Assembly: GCA_047967505.1 (NCBI GenBank) | Contig: CM106541.1 | DNA: 64,000 bases | Direction: 5' to 3' (one strand) | From: Dipteris shenzhenensis | Lineage: Eukaryota; Polypodiophyta; Polypodiopsida; Gleicheniales | In this document: positions 33,346 through 45,780 of the stretch, in pieces | Position numbering within the stretch: the first letter of the stretch is position 1 | Layout: every line of letters starts with the position of its first letter | The notes under the pieces: generated by a model | Told to the model about the DNA's origin: nothing | Seen by the model: the letters and a program-made list of their open reading frames with translations, nothing else | Databases searched by the model: none | Translations under genes and position numbers: made by a program

Positions 33346-36300
33346 ATGACTTCTTCCGACTTGTCCTTCGGCCCCACGACTTCCGCCAGACTCTTAACAA
33401 TAGCAGATGAAAATGCTCCATTGCTCCCCCGCAAACGCCACGATGATCGGCAGAACGATGGTTACAAGGCCGCTTCGTTTTCCAGTGCTGTTTTTAGTCT
33501 CTCCACGACCATCGTCGGAGCAGGCATTATGGGCTTGCCCGCCACCATGAGAACGATAGGCCTGGTTCCTGGCCTCCTCCTGATTGTGTTTGTAGGGTTC
33601 TTGAGCAACACCTCCATCGAATTTATGTTGAAATACTCTAATGCTTGCAAGGCCGTAACATATGGAGGCGTCATGGCTGATTCGTTTGGGCGCATAGGAA
33701 GAATTTCTCTACAAGTTTGTGTCATAATTAACAATTTTGGACTACTCGTTGCATACCTCATCATCATTGGTACGTCTTTTCAAAAAACGGGTGTTTATGC
33801 AGAAATGACCTTAAAAAGATTCCACGTAATTGACGCTATCTAAGGTCGTTGCAGCTGATGTGCTGTCTGGTTCAACGTCATCAACTTTTCATCACACTGG
33901 AGTTTTGGAGGAATGGGCAGGTGGTGAGACATGGTGGAACTGTAGAACCGTTGTGATGTTTTTCACGACAGTGTTTATTCTGGTTCCCTTAGTGTCAGTC
34001 CGGCATGTTGGTACTCTCTCACCCTTCAGCAATGCACAGCCTTAATGGAGCCACTAATTCAGCATGTCCTTCAAAAGCACTTGAAACGAAGAATTTTTCA
34101 GCAAATTTGTTATGTTTCAGAAAATGCGCTGAATTGTCTGGACTGCGGAGCTCATTGGTCAAGTTAGAGATGAGCTGTAGATGGAAATTTTTAATGCAAG
34201 TTCGTCTTATTTCTAGCTTATCATTGGATGAATTTCTGTAAGCAGGTGATAATTAGCTGGCACTATATCTATGCTGGGACTTGCTTCCTTTTCTTATTCT
34301 GCACACTGCCTCGCACTGTTCTAACAAGGCTTCACCCAGATTGTTATTAGAAATCAACGGGGAAATCGATCCATGTCCTTGGCATGGGGAGGGTACCAGG
34401 GCACAGCAGACCCCTATCTTCGTAATAGTACGGTGTTTGGATTCTTCATGTGCTTCAAATCGTTTTCTCAGACTCATTTATTGTTGCATTTGTGATCTTT
34501 GAGAGTGAGCTTGTTGAGCCTTTTAAAGGATCATCTTTCTCACTATCGTGCTTTACAATGTGTCAAATTTATGTATATATACGTAGCTCAAGTCTAATAG
34601 CTTCATCTAGACCGTGAGCTTGTCCTAGCTGCTTTGCCGCTGAATTCTCTGAATTCCTTGAGTCTGCAGTCGCGTCATATTGTGTACAAGGTGATAAATT
34701 AGTTGGCATTTTTCCATGATCGAGGTGGCCTTATTTAGACGAATTAGGTCAACTTAGTTGGCCTGGTCTGCTCGACCGTTTCCTACACCTTGGCAGGATT
34801 TCAAGTAAATCAATATTGAATCTCTGCAGCTGAATGTTTTCATGGGTGCTTTAGCTATGCTTACCTTCACATCTTGCACGATGGTAAAGTAAACTGGGGT
34901 AAAGCCTCTCCCTTAGTCATTAGGGTAGAACGAGCTAGCTTGTGAGGTACATCTTTAGTTTGAAAATGGATTGTTGCTATATGCACATCACATATTGAAC
35001 TGACAATATCTATTTTCATATAATGCGCTTGGCACCTAACTCTGAAGGTCTAGTATATTCTGTTTAGTTGCCATTCAAAGGGAGTCTAAACTTGCTTGAA
35101 TCAATGCAAGAAACATGATTCTTTTACGCGCTTGCCTCTACGAGGAAACTGGAATAGCTAATGGGGTGACTGTCTAACTTAATTTTTTAATTTTACCTGT
35201 ATAATCTATGGGCTGTATGATCTACTCTCCATTATGGGCTGTATAATTCTATGGGCTATATGATATACTCTCCGTTGTCAAAAATAAAATTGAAGCATGA
35301 ATTGTTTTTGTGCTCTCAGATTCTTTGAGGCTCTCATCAGCCCTGTCAGTTGGCCTGGCTGTCGTGTTTGTCATCGTCACGGCAGCAATCGCAATCTACA
35401 AACTGGCTGCTGGAAGAATCAGTAAACCAAAATTATTTCTACGGCTTGACAATAATCCATCCGTCATCTTGAGCTTTTTCTCTGTGGTGCCAGTCGTGTT
35501 GATGGCGTATATCTGTCATCATTGTGGTATGCTTCTTATGCCTGTGAAGCATGGAATATGAGTTTACATGAGACATAAACAATCAAATTAGGACTTCTAA
35601 TTTTTAAGCTCGTAAACAGTCGACATTGAATTGCATCCTACTACTGTTTTCTGTCTCTACAGTTCACCCAGTACTCAATGAATTGCAGAAGGCTGCTCAT
35701 TCTCGGGACATAATTCGGACCTCTCTCATTTTGTGCACAGCAATCTATTTGGCAACAAGCCTGTTTGGCTATCTCTTATTTGGAGATGATACCTTGAGTG
35801 ATATTTTATTAAATTTTGACGTCGATCTTGGAGTTTCTTATAGCAGAGTATTTTCAGACATCATCCGAGTGGGATATGCTATTCATGTTATGCTGGTTTT
35901 CCCATTGCTGAATTTCTCACTCCGCCTTAATCTTGATGGCCTTCTCTTCCCAGGGGCTCCACCATTGTCGAGAGATGCGAAAAGATTTTCCTGTCTTACT
36001 GCATGTCTCATGGTGTCATCTTATCTGGGTGCATCATTTGTGCCAGATATCTGGGATGCATTTCAAATCACAGGGTCCACCTCAGCCATCTGCATTGGGT
36101 TCATCTTCCCTGGATTTCTTGTTCTGAGGTAACCGACAGTCGTTTTTCACTTGCAATCTAGCCTGTGATAAAAAGTTTGGGTATTTTATTTGGGAGAAAG
36201 GGAAGCGTAGACTTGGTTGTTTCTAAGCACCGTAAGAACATTGGACTATGCTAATTAGGGCGGTTGGTTGTCTACACAAATGAAAGATTTAAGGACGCAG

Positions 36301-36818
36301 TTGACAATCTCACTACTGTAGTTAGAATGTTTGATAGCTGCAAGGATTCGAAACTTTGGCAACGTGTGGAGCAACAGCCCAACAGAGTTTGTGCGTGTGC
36401 CCAATTGAGCTCACTTGAGGGCGTTTTATTCCCTCGGGAAGACCCTTGCCCCTCATATAAGCTGGCCATGTGTTTCGGGGCAAAGAACTTTGGCAACTGG
36501 AGAGTACCCGTATTTGAGCTTACATTTAGAATGAGTAAAGCATGGTCCAATGGGCCGAGTAAAGCATGGTCCAATGGGCCTAATTTGCACACACTTCTTC
36601 AAGAGAGTTCACTTACCAAATTAAGCTGTTGGAAACTTTAGCTAGTCATCTAGTTGTCATCTTTGTATACTAACATGTGTATTGCAATCTCCTTTTGTAG
36701 GGATGTTTATGGAATAGCATCAAGAAGGGAAAAGTGGATGGCATGGTTTATGGTATTATTGGCCGTTGGCGTAAGTCTCATAACTTTGACTGGGCACATT
36801 TATCGTAATTTTTGCTAA
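33346..36818 (+). CDS. AVT6: AVT6-like vacuolar amino acid transporter (AAAP/SLC38 family), five exons
   Basis: Exons 33346-33769, 33855-34010, 35320-35526, 35663-36128 and 36701-36818 join at GT-AG borders to 1371 bp, 456 residues, with no stop. Plant AVT6 proteins have this length; they export neutral or acidic amino acids from the vacuole by proton coupling. Exon 1 encodes an acidic N-terminus with 'ENAPLLP' (ExxxLL vacuolar sorting type), then 'SSAVFSLSTTIVGAGIMGLP' of TM1, the family's substrate-site signature. 'GVLEEWAGGETWWNCRTVVM' (exon 2) and 'SLRLSSALSVGLAVVFVIVT' (exon 3) are typical family blocks. About 11 membrane segments are expected. ATG 33346 is the first in-frame ATG after an open, ATG-less leader. 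Exon 1/2 joining gives Ala where relatives have Gly. AVT6 over other AVT clades is my judgement. It is the only intact host gene here. Confidence 0.88.
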
Positions 36819-37443
36819 GCCCCAGATGGCGAACATGATCATGTGGGCTTATGTAATATTGGATCCACTCTATAGGTATCTCATTGACATTGATTATAGG
36901 TGCCTATTTAAGGCTCATTTAAAGAAAATCAAATGTTTGTTTTAGTAAGACCATAGGATTGCCATGGGTATTTTACATGTTCAAAAGATGGTTTGAACGA
37001 TGGGAGCTATATTATCTAGATGACATAAAGCGTGTTATTTCAATAAAGAGAGTCATATGGGGGTACATGTTAATTAAACATGTTAATTAAACACAAATAT
37101 GTTGATTGATAAATAGTATGTTTATAGTTTATTACACGTTTGGACCATTTTTGGACACATAAGTTTTGTGGTCCTTCAAGTAGTTGGCTAATTATACCTT
37201 TTTAAGAGGATCTACATAGTAGGGGAAATGATATAATATTATATAATTCTATGGAACCTTGAATGTGCTTTACTATCAATCGTCTAAAGAGCCTCAAATG
37301 TAGGCAAGAGAAAATCCAAATAATATATGAGTTTTTAAGACCCTTTTTAGGCTACAATCTAATGTTAAAGATTCCAACTAGCAACATTCGAGGTAGCAAA
37401 CACATTGTGCACACTATATGGTCCACATGTTTTGACCCTATCA
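36819..37443. other. 3' flank of the AVT6-like gene, no further gene
   Basis: AT-rich, probably the 3' UTR then intergenic DNA. Confidence 0.4.
37042..37047 (+). terminator. Candidate polyadenylation signal
   Basis: AATAAA about 225 bp after the AVT6-like stop codon; position is plausible but unproven. Confidence 0.3.
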
Positions 37444-37672
37444 AAGGGTTTATTGTATCAAAGAGGGCCTATCACGTATATGTTTGGAACATAGGAACTT
37501 ACCTTTACATATGGGTTGATTCTATAAATAGTATCTTTGTAATTAATGTCTATGCATACAAAGGTTCATTGTGTCAAAGGGCCCCTATTACATGCATGTT
37601 TGGACCATAGGAACATCACTGTATGTATGGCGCCACCCTACAAATAGTATACCTTTGTAAATTATGCATACA
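37444..37672. repeat. Tandem duplication, unit about 115 bp
   Basis: Copies at about 37444-37559 and 37560-37672 share 'attgt.tcaaag.g', 'atgtttgga.cataggaac' and 'acaaatagtat'. Non-coding. Confidence 0.7.
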
Positions 37673-37959
37673 TGCCTAATCCCTCCCCCCTCCATGTCCT
37701 TTCACCCTACATGCAAGTTGCAACAAAAAATTAAGAGTGAATTCTAGGCCCAGAGGATTGACTAACTCTTGACTAATAAAACACATGTAGAGGGAAGGAT
37801 AAATTATTTTGCACAGTCTTTTAATCCTTGTCCTTGACATACTAACCCAAGCTATCCTTGATTGGAAGCTCTGTGACAAATTTCTAAACAAACAAAGATG
37901 GTTCCTAAATCTTTCTTCTTTATAAATTAAATTAGTTGGCCCATGAAAGAATCCTCACC

Positions 37960-40480
37960 ATCCCTCAAAAGTTTGGGGGGTGGGGGGATTTTGAACTTTT
38001 CAAACTTCTCTTGAGGTATGGCTTTCATGAAAATATTTGCTACTTGATTCTTGGAGAAATAGTAAGTGGTTGGATAGTTCCATGTTCCCCCCATTTCTTG
38101 ATAAAATAGTACTTGATTTCAAGACTCTGTGAGTGTCCATGGACATTTGGATTCTTTGCCAATGCCATGGACTATGGCTATCACAAAACATCACAATAAC
38201 ACTATCTTGGACTACACCAAGATACTCTAAGAATGTGAATCCATTTGATTCACATGCAAGGCCAAGTGAGATGTACTAAGCCTCTCTTCTAGATAATGGC
38301 TTCATTGCTTGCTTCTTCCTAGACCAAGGTACACAAAGGATGTTTAACATGAGTATATCTCTAGAAATATGGAGTGCTATGATAGTGAGATAATTTGCAT
38401 TCTTCTCTTCATATGCCATCAATCTCACTCCTTTTGAACCCTTGTTTACTGAGATAGGTGTCAGTCTTTCTATAAAAGGTCAATACTAGGCCTGTGGGCT
38501 TGGTATAGTAAGATTGACACCTATTTTAGGTACACTCCATGATCAAGTTCACTCCTTATAAACCCTTGTTCCTTGAAATAGGTGTCAATATTGCTATACT
38601 AGGTCCATGGGGCTTGCTTGAGACCATAGGAGTGCCTTCTATCTGGCATACCAAATGATTGGTTCCTTTCTCAACAAATCCTTATGGATGCTTTATATAA
38701 ATATTCTCTTATAGCTCTCCACCTCTAGTATAAGAAAAATAGACTAACATTCATTTTGTTGCAAGTATGACCTCATATTGTATCAAAGAGAGAGGATCAA
38801 TCAAATGATCTTTGTTCTAGTAACTAGTGCAATGGTCTCCTCAAAGTCAATGCTCTTCTATTGATTAAATAATACCATATCTCTTTGCAACTAGCTTGCC
38901 GTATACTTGTCTCTAGTTTCGTAAACCTTGTGCACAACCATGTAGACCCATTTGTAGCCAATAACATTCTTCTTTTGGCTGGTTATGTTTCTCTTCCATG
39001 GCATGTACCCATTTCTTGACTATTCCATCTCTTGGAAGAAGCTAAGATCTTCTCTAACCTATACCACGAGCAATAGCTACAGACTATCTACTATCTTCTA
39101 GGTTTTATGTTCTTGCCGCCTCATCCACCAACCTTGTAGGCCACTTGGCATTGGCTTAGAAGATATGGATTCTTGGTCATGTTGACCTACACTTCTTGGC
39201 TATGCATTGTTAGATTGCCTATGGGTTGTTTCCCCATTCTATTTATTAGTCCTACTTTGGCGAGGTTGTATGCCATCAAATATTCCACACTCTGTGGATC
39301 TCTACAATCATGCATTTTTTACATTGTACTCGATTGAGTGTCAATATAGCCTTGCATTTTATTCTTATGACAAGTAGCTTGCTTTACTTCTCATCAAATA
39401 CTATAATACATGAAGTAACAAACATCTTTTGAGTTGTTGGATTGTACAGGTTATAACATTTATGTTCCTCTGCACCAACCATGATGCATTTCTCACACTT
39501 TGAATCAAACTTGCCTCTCTTGTCCTTTGAAACATGGACAAGGGCAATTGATCCAAAGGTTATCAAACGTTAGAAATTTGGCTTACACCCCCTCCATGCT
39601 TCTTTTGTATCATGTCACATAAAACAACATGTAAAGCTCTCAAGGTAGACCGATTTAAGAAATACACCAATTTCCAAATTTCTTTTTCCGAATACTTCTC
39701 ACTTGCACACTCATTAGTGGTGTAATTATTACTTTCCTCTACACTATCTTTTTGCTATGTGTTTGGCAAAGAGAGCACTTTGCATATTTCAAACTGCCTA
39801 CAAATCCTTAAAAATGCTTCGGATACACATTCTTCCTCATTGTTAGATCCTAAAAGGTAGACCTTAGTTGAGCTTCTACTATTGCATTGGACCCTTGAAT
39901 CTATCAAGTAGTTACTTCGTGAAGTAGATAGGTACTTTTTGGTATAGTCGTCAATAAATGTGAAACCAAGTCACGGCATATTAGTCATGTACCTTGCAAT
40001 ATCACTATGCAACATTGCCTCTAATAGTCTGTTGGCTCTTATCGCGATACTCCTAGAAAATTATCTTTGTGTCATTTCCCATAAAGGCATCCTTAACATA
40101 AATCCCACTTTGTGACAATTGAGAGTACCTCATGTTTTTTCATTCAAGTCCATGTGTGGCTCTAAAGTGAGCATGTCTAAACCATCGGCACCATAGTTGT
40201 GAATCCCTACTATGTGCAAGCAAAAGTACTCTCTATCTAGGGGTGCAATTATTAACTTGTATAAAAAACATCTTGTGAGCTTATCTAATCCTTTAAAAAC
40301 ATGCTCTGCATTAGCTGCATGTGCCAAACATTATTTATTTTCTATGTTTCCATGTTCAGGGCTTTCTAGGAAAATCTCTCGCAATGTGGCCTATCTTGCC
40401 ACAATTGACTTGTATGTGACTTTTTCTTTGCATAATACTATTGTCTATGTTGAATTTGACTATTCTTGTTATGTCTAGGC
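37960..40480 (-). pseudogene. Ty1/copia pol relic, heavily decayed
   Basis: Minus-strand order from high to low coordinate: weak integrase start, 'FTFIDDYTKKY', integrase tail open at 39384-39566 ('FGSIALVHVSKDKRGKFDSK', 'CEKCIMVG'), RT 'GYKWVYMVVHKVYETRDKY' (about 38940), 'YGLKQAPWT' and 'YFKEQGFIRSELDHGVYLK' (about 38500-38620), then the RNase H end 'NQVANIFMKAIPQEKFEKF' near 37990. Stops and shifts are frequent. The catalytic YVDD region is not recognisable. No LTRs were found. Confidence 0.75.
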
Positions 40481-42574
40481 TTGGACTAAGAACTCCCATT
40501 ATGTTGCCCAAGGATTGCAAGGAAGGAGGCTTCCATGGACTAATATTAAGAGGGTGGTGTGTAAGGCTTACAAATGTGTCTAAAGAAACAATGCTTACAT
40601 GGATTAAGCTCTAGACACCATGTAAATTGGAGATTGAGCCTAAGGCCACAAGGTTGGCATGTGTAATTACTGCTAAAATGATGACCAGTTGTTAAGACAG
40701 AAAACAATATGATAATCCCTTAAATTGTGGAGTCAATCTTATTTCAAGATGGGAATTAAATTCCTTGGATGACATGCCAAGCCACTGGATTACATGTTGT
40801 GATAGTTGAAATCTAGCCAACAAGGTGGATGGCAATTGAAATCGAGCTAGCAAGGTGGATGACTTTGGCCATCATCCTAGTTCCAACTCCACATTGGCAT
40901 AACTGTGATTGGATTCCTACAAAATAAATTAAAAATCCCAATGGTTTCATCAAGAATATTGAAATATACCACATGGATCCAAATGAAGGGGTTTTTAAAT
41001 TCAAAAATTTAAAAGAAAGTTTACAAAAATATAGATACTAACGTTATATATGGAGTTTTTAAATTGAATTTTGGCAAAAAATGGTAATTTTGCATTATAG
41101 AGAAAAGGGTCTCTTTGTCCATATAAAATTTATAGATAATGATTTTTAAAGTACCCCTTAAATACGTGCTATATCTAGGGTTTCTTAGTAGTGTGCCCCT
41201 TAGGTACAATTGTGAGGTGGTTGATGACCACCAAGATGGATGACATGTCCCAAAGTAGGCATTGATTTGAATAATGATGATGATCAATTGGATTTTATTA
41301 ATGATAGCTAATGGGCTTAGACTATTTAAAGTATGCTTACGATTTATTCAAGTGAGATGGATTACATGGATGTCCAAGCTCATTTGAACGAGGCTCAAAC
41401 TACACATTGGAGTAAATGTGATCGAATTCCCTATAAGTTAAAATAAATTTGCGACATGGATAATGGCCACTAAGACATGTGATGTGGCATGAATTAGGAT
41501 CTAGTTTGAAGCATGATGATGGTCACTTAAATTTCATCCATAGTGACCATCAAACTAGCGTGCATTATGGGCTATTTTGAGGCTATTTTATTACATGATG
41601 ATGCTTCATTAAATTCTGGCCAACGACAGTGATGATGACTACTTGGGTAGATTGAATTTCCCATTGACATGAATGTGATTGAATTTCATATGGATTGCAG
41701 TATTTAAAAAATCAAAGGCTATTAAACTATCCTTTGATCGACTTTTGGAGAATTCAAATCAAGTGGTTGGCATAAATGTGATAATTTGATATTGCACAAG
41801 CTATTATGCTCTTAGCACCTACTGGTCATTCCAGGTATACTCCACCTTAGATGAGCTTGCAAATTTCAATTAGCATAGAAGTAATGATTTTGGAATCCTC
41901 AATCATGACTAGTTGCACACATATAAAATCCACGACTAATGTTGTGCCTACTAGCCATTCTTTCCTCATACTATAAGAGATTTTACACAAAGTAGAAGAA
42001 AAAGGAAGAAGATGGTAGGCTCTTATCACTCAAGATGAAAATCACAATCTTCTTTTTCCTTTCAAAGTGCAAAGAATAAGGTCCAATGACCAAAATAAAG
42101 ATGTAGCCATGTGCATAGCCAAAAAGTTCTATCTATTCCACTCTCATTTCACTCCAATTCACACGTTGCTAATCCATCAAAATAGGTCCCTCCCCTAGTT
42201 AGCTAGCATGATCATCTTCACCAAATTAAAGACTAGCAGTCGAACTACATGAATCACCATATGAAGCTCACCACACAAACATAGAGCTCTTTTAACTCAC
42301 CCCCAAGCACATAGAGGTCACGGATAAGTTTGATGCCTTTACCCTATCATAGCCCAGTAGACATTCCTATACCATGCCACCCTAAACAGGGAAGCCTACC
42401 ATGCCTACGGCCAAAGATATTGAACAATGAATGCCCATGCCCCAAGCCTTCATGCCAAGCCATGACTAAATATATCATGAATTCATTTTACCCATTAGAC
42501 CTACAAGCAAAATTATATTTCTTAATATTATCCCTAGTTTCGTGATTAATTAATGTTTGTTTTGTTTTGTTTTG
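40481..42574. other. No gene seen; faint long-period repetition
   Basis: AT-rich non-coding DNA. Similar blocks recur at about 40880, 41397 and 41655 ('ccacattggcataactgtga', 'acacattggagtaaatgtga', 'ttgacatgaatgtgattgaa'), suggesting an old repeat of several hundred bp. Confidence 0.4.
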
Positions 42575-43200
42575 GACTGGCCCTCATCTCTCTTACGAGA
42601 GTTGTGTGCTGCAGTCTTTTTATATTAATTAATGTTTGTTTTGTATTGTATTTTAGTGTGTAGATTGGCACTCATCTCTCTTGCGAGAGTTGTGTGCTGT
42701 AGTCTATTTTTATTAATTAATGTTTCTTTTGTAATGTAGTCTTTTTAATGTTTGTTTTGATTTATGTTTGAGACTGGCACTCATCTCTCCTATGAGAGTT
42801 GTGTGTTGCAGTTTCAATTTTAATATAAATAATTATTTTTTACCTAAGGCTGGCACTCATCTCTCTTAAGAGTGTTGTGTGTTATAGTCTCAGTTTATAT
42901 AGACATTTTTGTTTATAGGAACTCTTGGGCTAGCACTCAGAGTCTCTTAAGAGAGTTGTGTGTGTGTTGCAGTCTAAGCTTAGTGATGTTTTCATAGATG
43001 CTTATTCTCGCACTCATCTCTCCCTTGAGAGTTGTGTGTTGCAGTCTAAGTTTAGAGATGTTTTCAAGCACACTTATTTTGGCACTCATCTCTCTCTTGA
43101 GAGTTGTGTGATGTAGTCTAAGTTTCATATCATGTGATGTGCTCTTAGACACTAAGTCTAGCACTCACTAACTATCCCTTGATAGTTGTATGTTGCAATT
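42575..43200 (+). repeat. Hairpin-repeat array 1 (8 units)
   Basis: About eight units spaced 70-110 bp (near 42579, 42667, 42775, 42851, 42931, 43011, 43081, 43157). Consensus core 'ggcactcatctctcttgaga' followed by 'gttgtgtgttgcagtctaag'. The centre CTCTCTTGAGAG is self-complementary. Spacers are T-rich and vary. The array ends about 230 bp before the first ORF of the unusual cluster. The same family recurs at 56685-57215. Confidence 0.85.
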
Positions 43201-43432
43201 GAAACCTAGTGTTAGATGTGAAGACCACAGTTAGTCAACGTTACACGCTTATTTTTTGTGTTTTGATTTTCTGTAGTCTATTACATGAGTTGAGCTTAAG
43301 TTGAGAGGTTATACCAGCTAGGTCATTTCTGAAACGGCTTTCATTGTTAATTATTATGGCTTAATCAGTTTCTTATCGCACTTGGCAGCGAATTCTTTTT
43401 TGAATTTTGTGTTGCAACTTATTGCATATTAG

Positions 43433-44161
43433 ATGGCTCACGTGGGTGAGAAGAGGAAGTTTTAACAACCTGATCTCAGTAAGACTCAGAGGAAGGTGCT
43501 AAAAAATGAGAATGTACACTTCTTAATGAATGTCGATTAGGACATCATTGAGACAACTTTCAACAATGGTGAAAGAAGTGTACAAAATTTGGTTAGGACA
43601 ATGGCAGAGCGTGGAGTGAGCATCTTGTGTAAAAGATATCCATATGTATTTCCAATAGAGTCTAGACCAATTCATGCACCACTTCACCTTGGAGAGTCGA
43701 TGCCTCGATCAAATAGATCGAGACATCACCTCCTATGACACGAAGTGGGAGGGTCTCGCTGTAGAAGCCAGGTCATGCACATCAAGAATGTGTGGCGAGG
43801 TTTCAAAGGTAAAGGAGCTGCCTCATCCTCCCATCCATCAATGCACCCATGCCCTACACCCATGCCCCCAGTCACAAGCCGCATTGCATCCACACTGCAA
43901 CCACAAGCACCACTGCAGCCACACCACGCATATGCATCAATGCATCCACCACAGCCTGTCTTCCCCCATATCCCTTTTTCCCAAGTTCTTCCACATCCAC
44001 AAGCAGTTCCTCCACTTGGTCCACGTCTCCTATCACATGCACGCCCACATTTTACAACTTCTTATGCATCTTCGTTTGTGCCTCCTAGTGACACACGCAG
44101 ACCAATTTCCATCTCCTTCATACTTGCTTGCACCAAGAATGCACAATCTATCTGCATAAGC
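43433..44161 (+). pseudogene. Unknown ORF with Pro/His-rich segment, possibly the kinase N-terminus
   Basis: Starts 'MAHVGEKRKF' and, with in-frame stops and a change of frame, continues as 'RKVLKNENVHFLMNV' and 'SVQNLVRTMAERGVSILCKR'. A segment open for 139 codons (43745-44161) follows: 'MHIKNVWRGFKGKGAASSSH', then a run rich in Pro, His and Ser ('PCPTPMPPVTSR'). It reads into the kinase-like region. I recognise no family; the low-complexity segment looks like an interdomain linker. Confidence 0.4.
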
Positions 44162-44303
44162 TAACCCATTTCCATCTTCTTCATTCTCGCCTACACAAGC
44201 ACCACCCGCATCACATGGCATGCATGAATGTGCACCAGTGGCAAGACCCATGCGACCCATACTGCTTCAGCGACGAGATGTTTGATTCACACCTAGTGCA
44301 GTT

Positions 44304-45032
44304 GTGGGCACAGGCACATGCAGAACTATCAGCATGTGCAATCTTCTTGTCGCTCCATTCGATCTGCACACAATTTATGCATGTAATGTGCTGAAGCTTT
44401 CTGTGCCCACCATTGCATTGAAGGCCAGAGCCTTGAAGGAAGCCACATGCCTAGGTGATGTCATACATCGGGGCATCATCCGAGCTATAGGTCTAGTCCA
44501 TGATGATAATCCAATGATAATATTTTCGTTCTAGAATGGAAATCATTTTGGAAAGATGGCTAACCTACCTCAGACATAACGGAAGCAACCATCTTCAGTG
44601 GGACACAGAGATGATGCAAAAATGCCTGCTGGAGCTCCACAGGTCCATTAGCATGTATTTGATATTTTAAGTGCACTTGTTCGGAATATTCATTACATGC
44701 ATCAACACAATGTGCTACATAATGATTTGCATGGGCAAAACATTATGCTACATTTCTCTGAGTCATCCGAGGAAGTGTATCAAGGCATTTGTGATTGGGG
44801 AATGATGACACTGATAAGCACTAGCAAGCACTATCCAACATTACCCAGTGACAGCCCCAACACTGTGCGAAGCTGCTGTGCAAGATTTTGCCACATCACT
44901 CCAAAGTGCCTATGCACCAGTCCCCCATCTTTCAACGTTGCACAAGATGTCTCATCACATCTTGAAGATCATAGAATTTGTGCACTATCGACTAATACTG
45001 GACCTGCAAAAGCTCTAATTGGGTGGCTATGA
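44304..45032 (+). pseudogene. Protein-kinase-like domain
   Basis: In order: 'PTIALKARALKEATCLGDVI' (candidate VAIK Lys at 44421 and helix-C Glu), 'HRGIIRAIGLVHDDNPMIIF' (strands to hinge), 'FDILSALVRNIHYMHQHNV', then the catalytic loop 'LHNDLHGQNIMLHF' (Asp at 44724, Asn three codons after His-Gly) and 'YQGICDWGMM' (DFG equivalent DWG, Asp at 44793). All catalytic residues are visible, but Arg of HRD is Asn (non-RD). In-frame TAGs replace Trp at about 44532 and another residue at about 44650, and frames change, so this copy is damaged. The activation segment and C-lobe are unclear. Substrate unknown. Confidence 0.6.
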
Positions 45033-45441
45033 CAATTTGTGATTTAGGGAAACTCTGCACAAGCGAACAGACATCCAAGCACTGCTAATTTTTGTGGGGT
45101 TTTTGATATTTCTCCTAGATGCAGCATATAGCTCAATCCAAACCAAGGACAGACCAGCAAATGACCGAGTCTTTCTTGGACAATTTGTAATATGAATTTT
45201 TGAACATGAATACTTATAACATTGCTATTTTTGTATATCATCCAAGTCTTCACTCTGTGATTCAAGTTTGTATATTTAAAATTGGTACAATTTCATGAGA
45301 TGATAAATGATGCGATAATAAATGTTTAAATATTGTTTATATAAGTCAATGATGCGATAAGTATCCATGTTGAATTTAATTGTTTAATATTGTTTAGGGT
45401 CGTAAAATAATTCTATCTTGTTGTCATTTTTTAGGTTAAGT

Positions 45442-45780
45442 ATGAGCATGGAGGGAGAGAACGTAGAGAACATTCTCCCACACGATACTCCCCAACCAGA
45501 GGAACCTCCACTTCACGAGGGTTCAAAAGCTGCTTTTGTGCCTCAAGAGGCTGATTTAGCAGACAAACTAAATCACACCGAGGCTCAAGCTATCTTGCAG
45601 GCACAAAGAGAGATGTTGGGAAGGGAGGGGCGGGGTATTTTTGCCACTGATCCATTGGATGATGACACCATGCAAGGTGACCCACTCTCTCTTTGGCAAG
45701 TACAAAGGCTTTGTCCATTGGACTTCATAAGAAACACCTTATTTCTTCAATCCGAAAATGCTAGAAACAAATATGCATAG
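45442..45780 (+). CDS. Unknown acidic ORF, possibly the first exon of a longer gene
   Basis: Starts 'MSMEGENVENILPHDTPQPE'. It is Glu/Asp/Gln-rich and then has 'LNHTEAQAILQAQREMLGRE' with helical character and 'DPLSLWQVQRLCPLDFIRNT'. Ends TAG. Upstream 'cattttttag' could be an acceptor. No family is recognised. It has the same strand and orientation as the kinase-like region, about 400 bp downstream. Confidence 0.4.
   Translation: MSMEGENVENILPHDTPQPEEPPLHEGSKAAFVPQEADLADKLNHTEAQAILQAQREMLGREGRGIFATDPLDDDTMQGDPLSLWQVQRLCPLDFIRNTLFLQSENARNKYA

Noticed and set aside
42575-43200. CRISPR-like array (regular repeats with variable spacers)
   Set aside because: Plant nuclear context, unit and spacer lengths vary widely, spacers are T-rich and similar to each other, and no cas genes.
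44304-45032. Haspin-type H3 kinase
   Set aside because: Haspins have a distinct HRDLHWGN loop and lack DFG. Here the loop is HNDLHGQN followed by DWG, so haspin identity is not supported.
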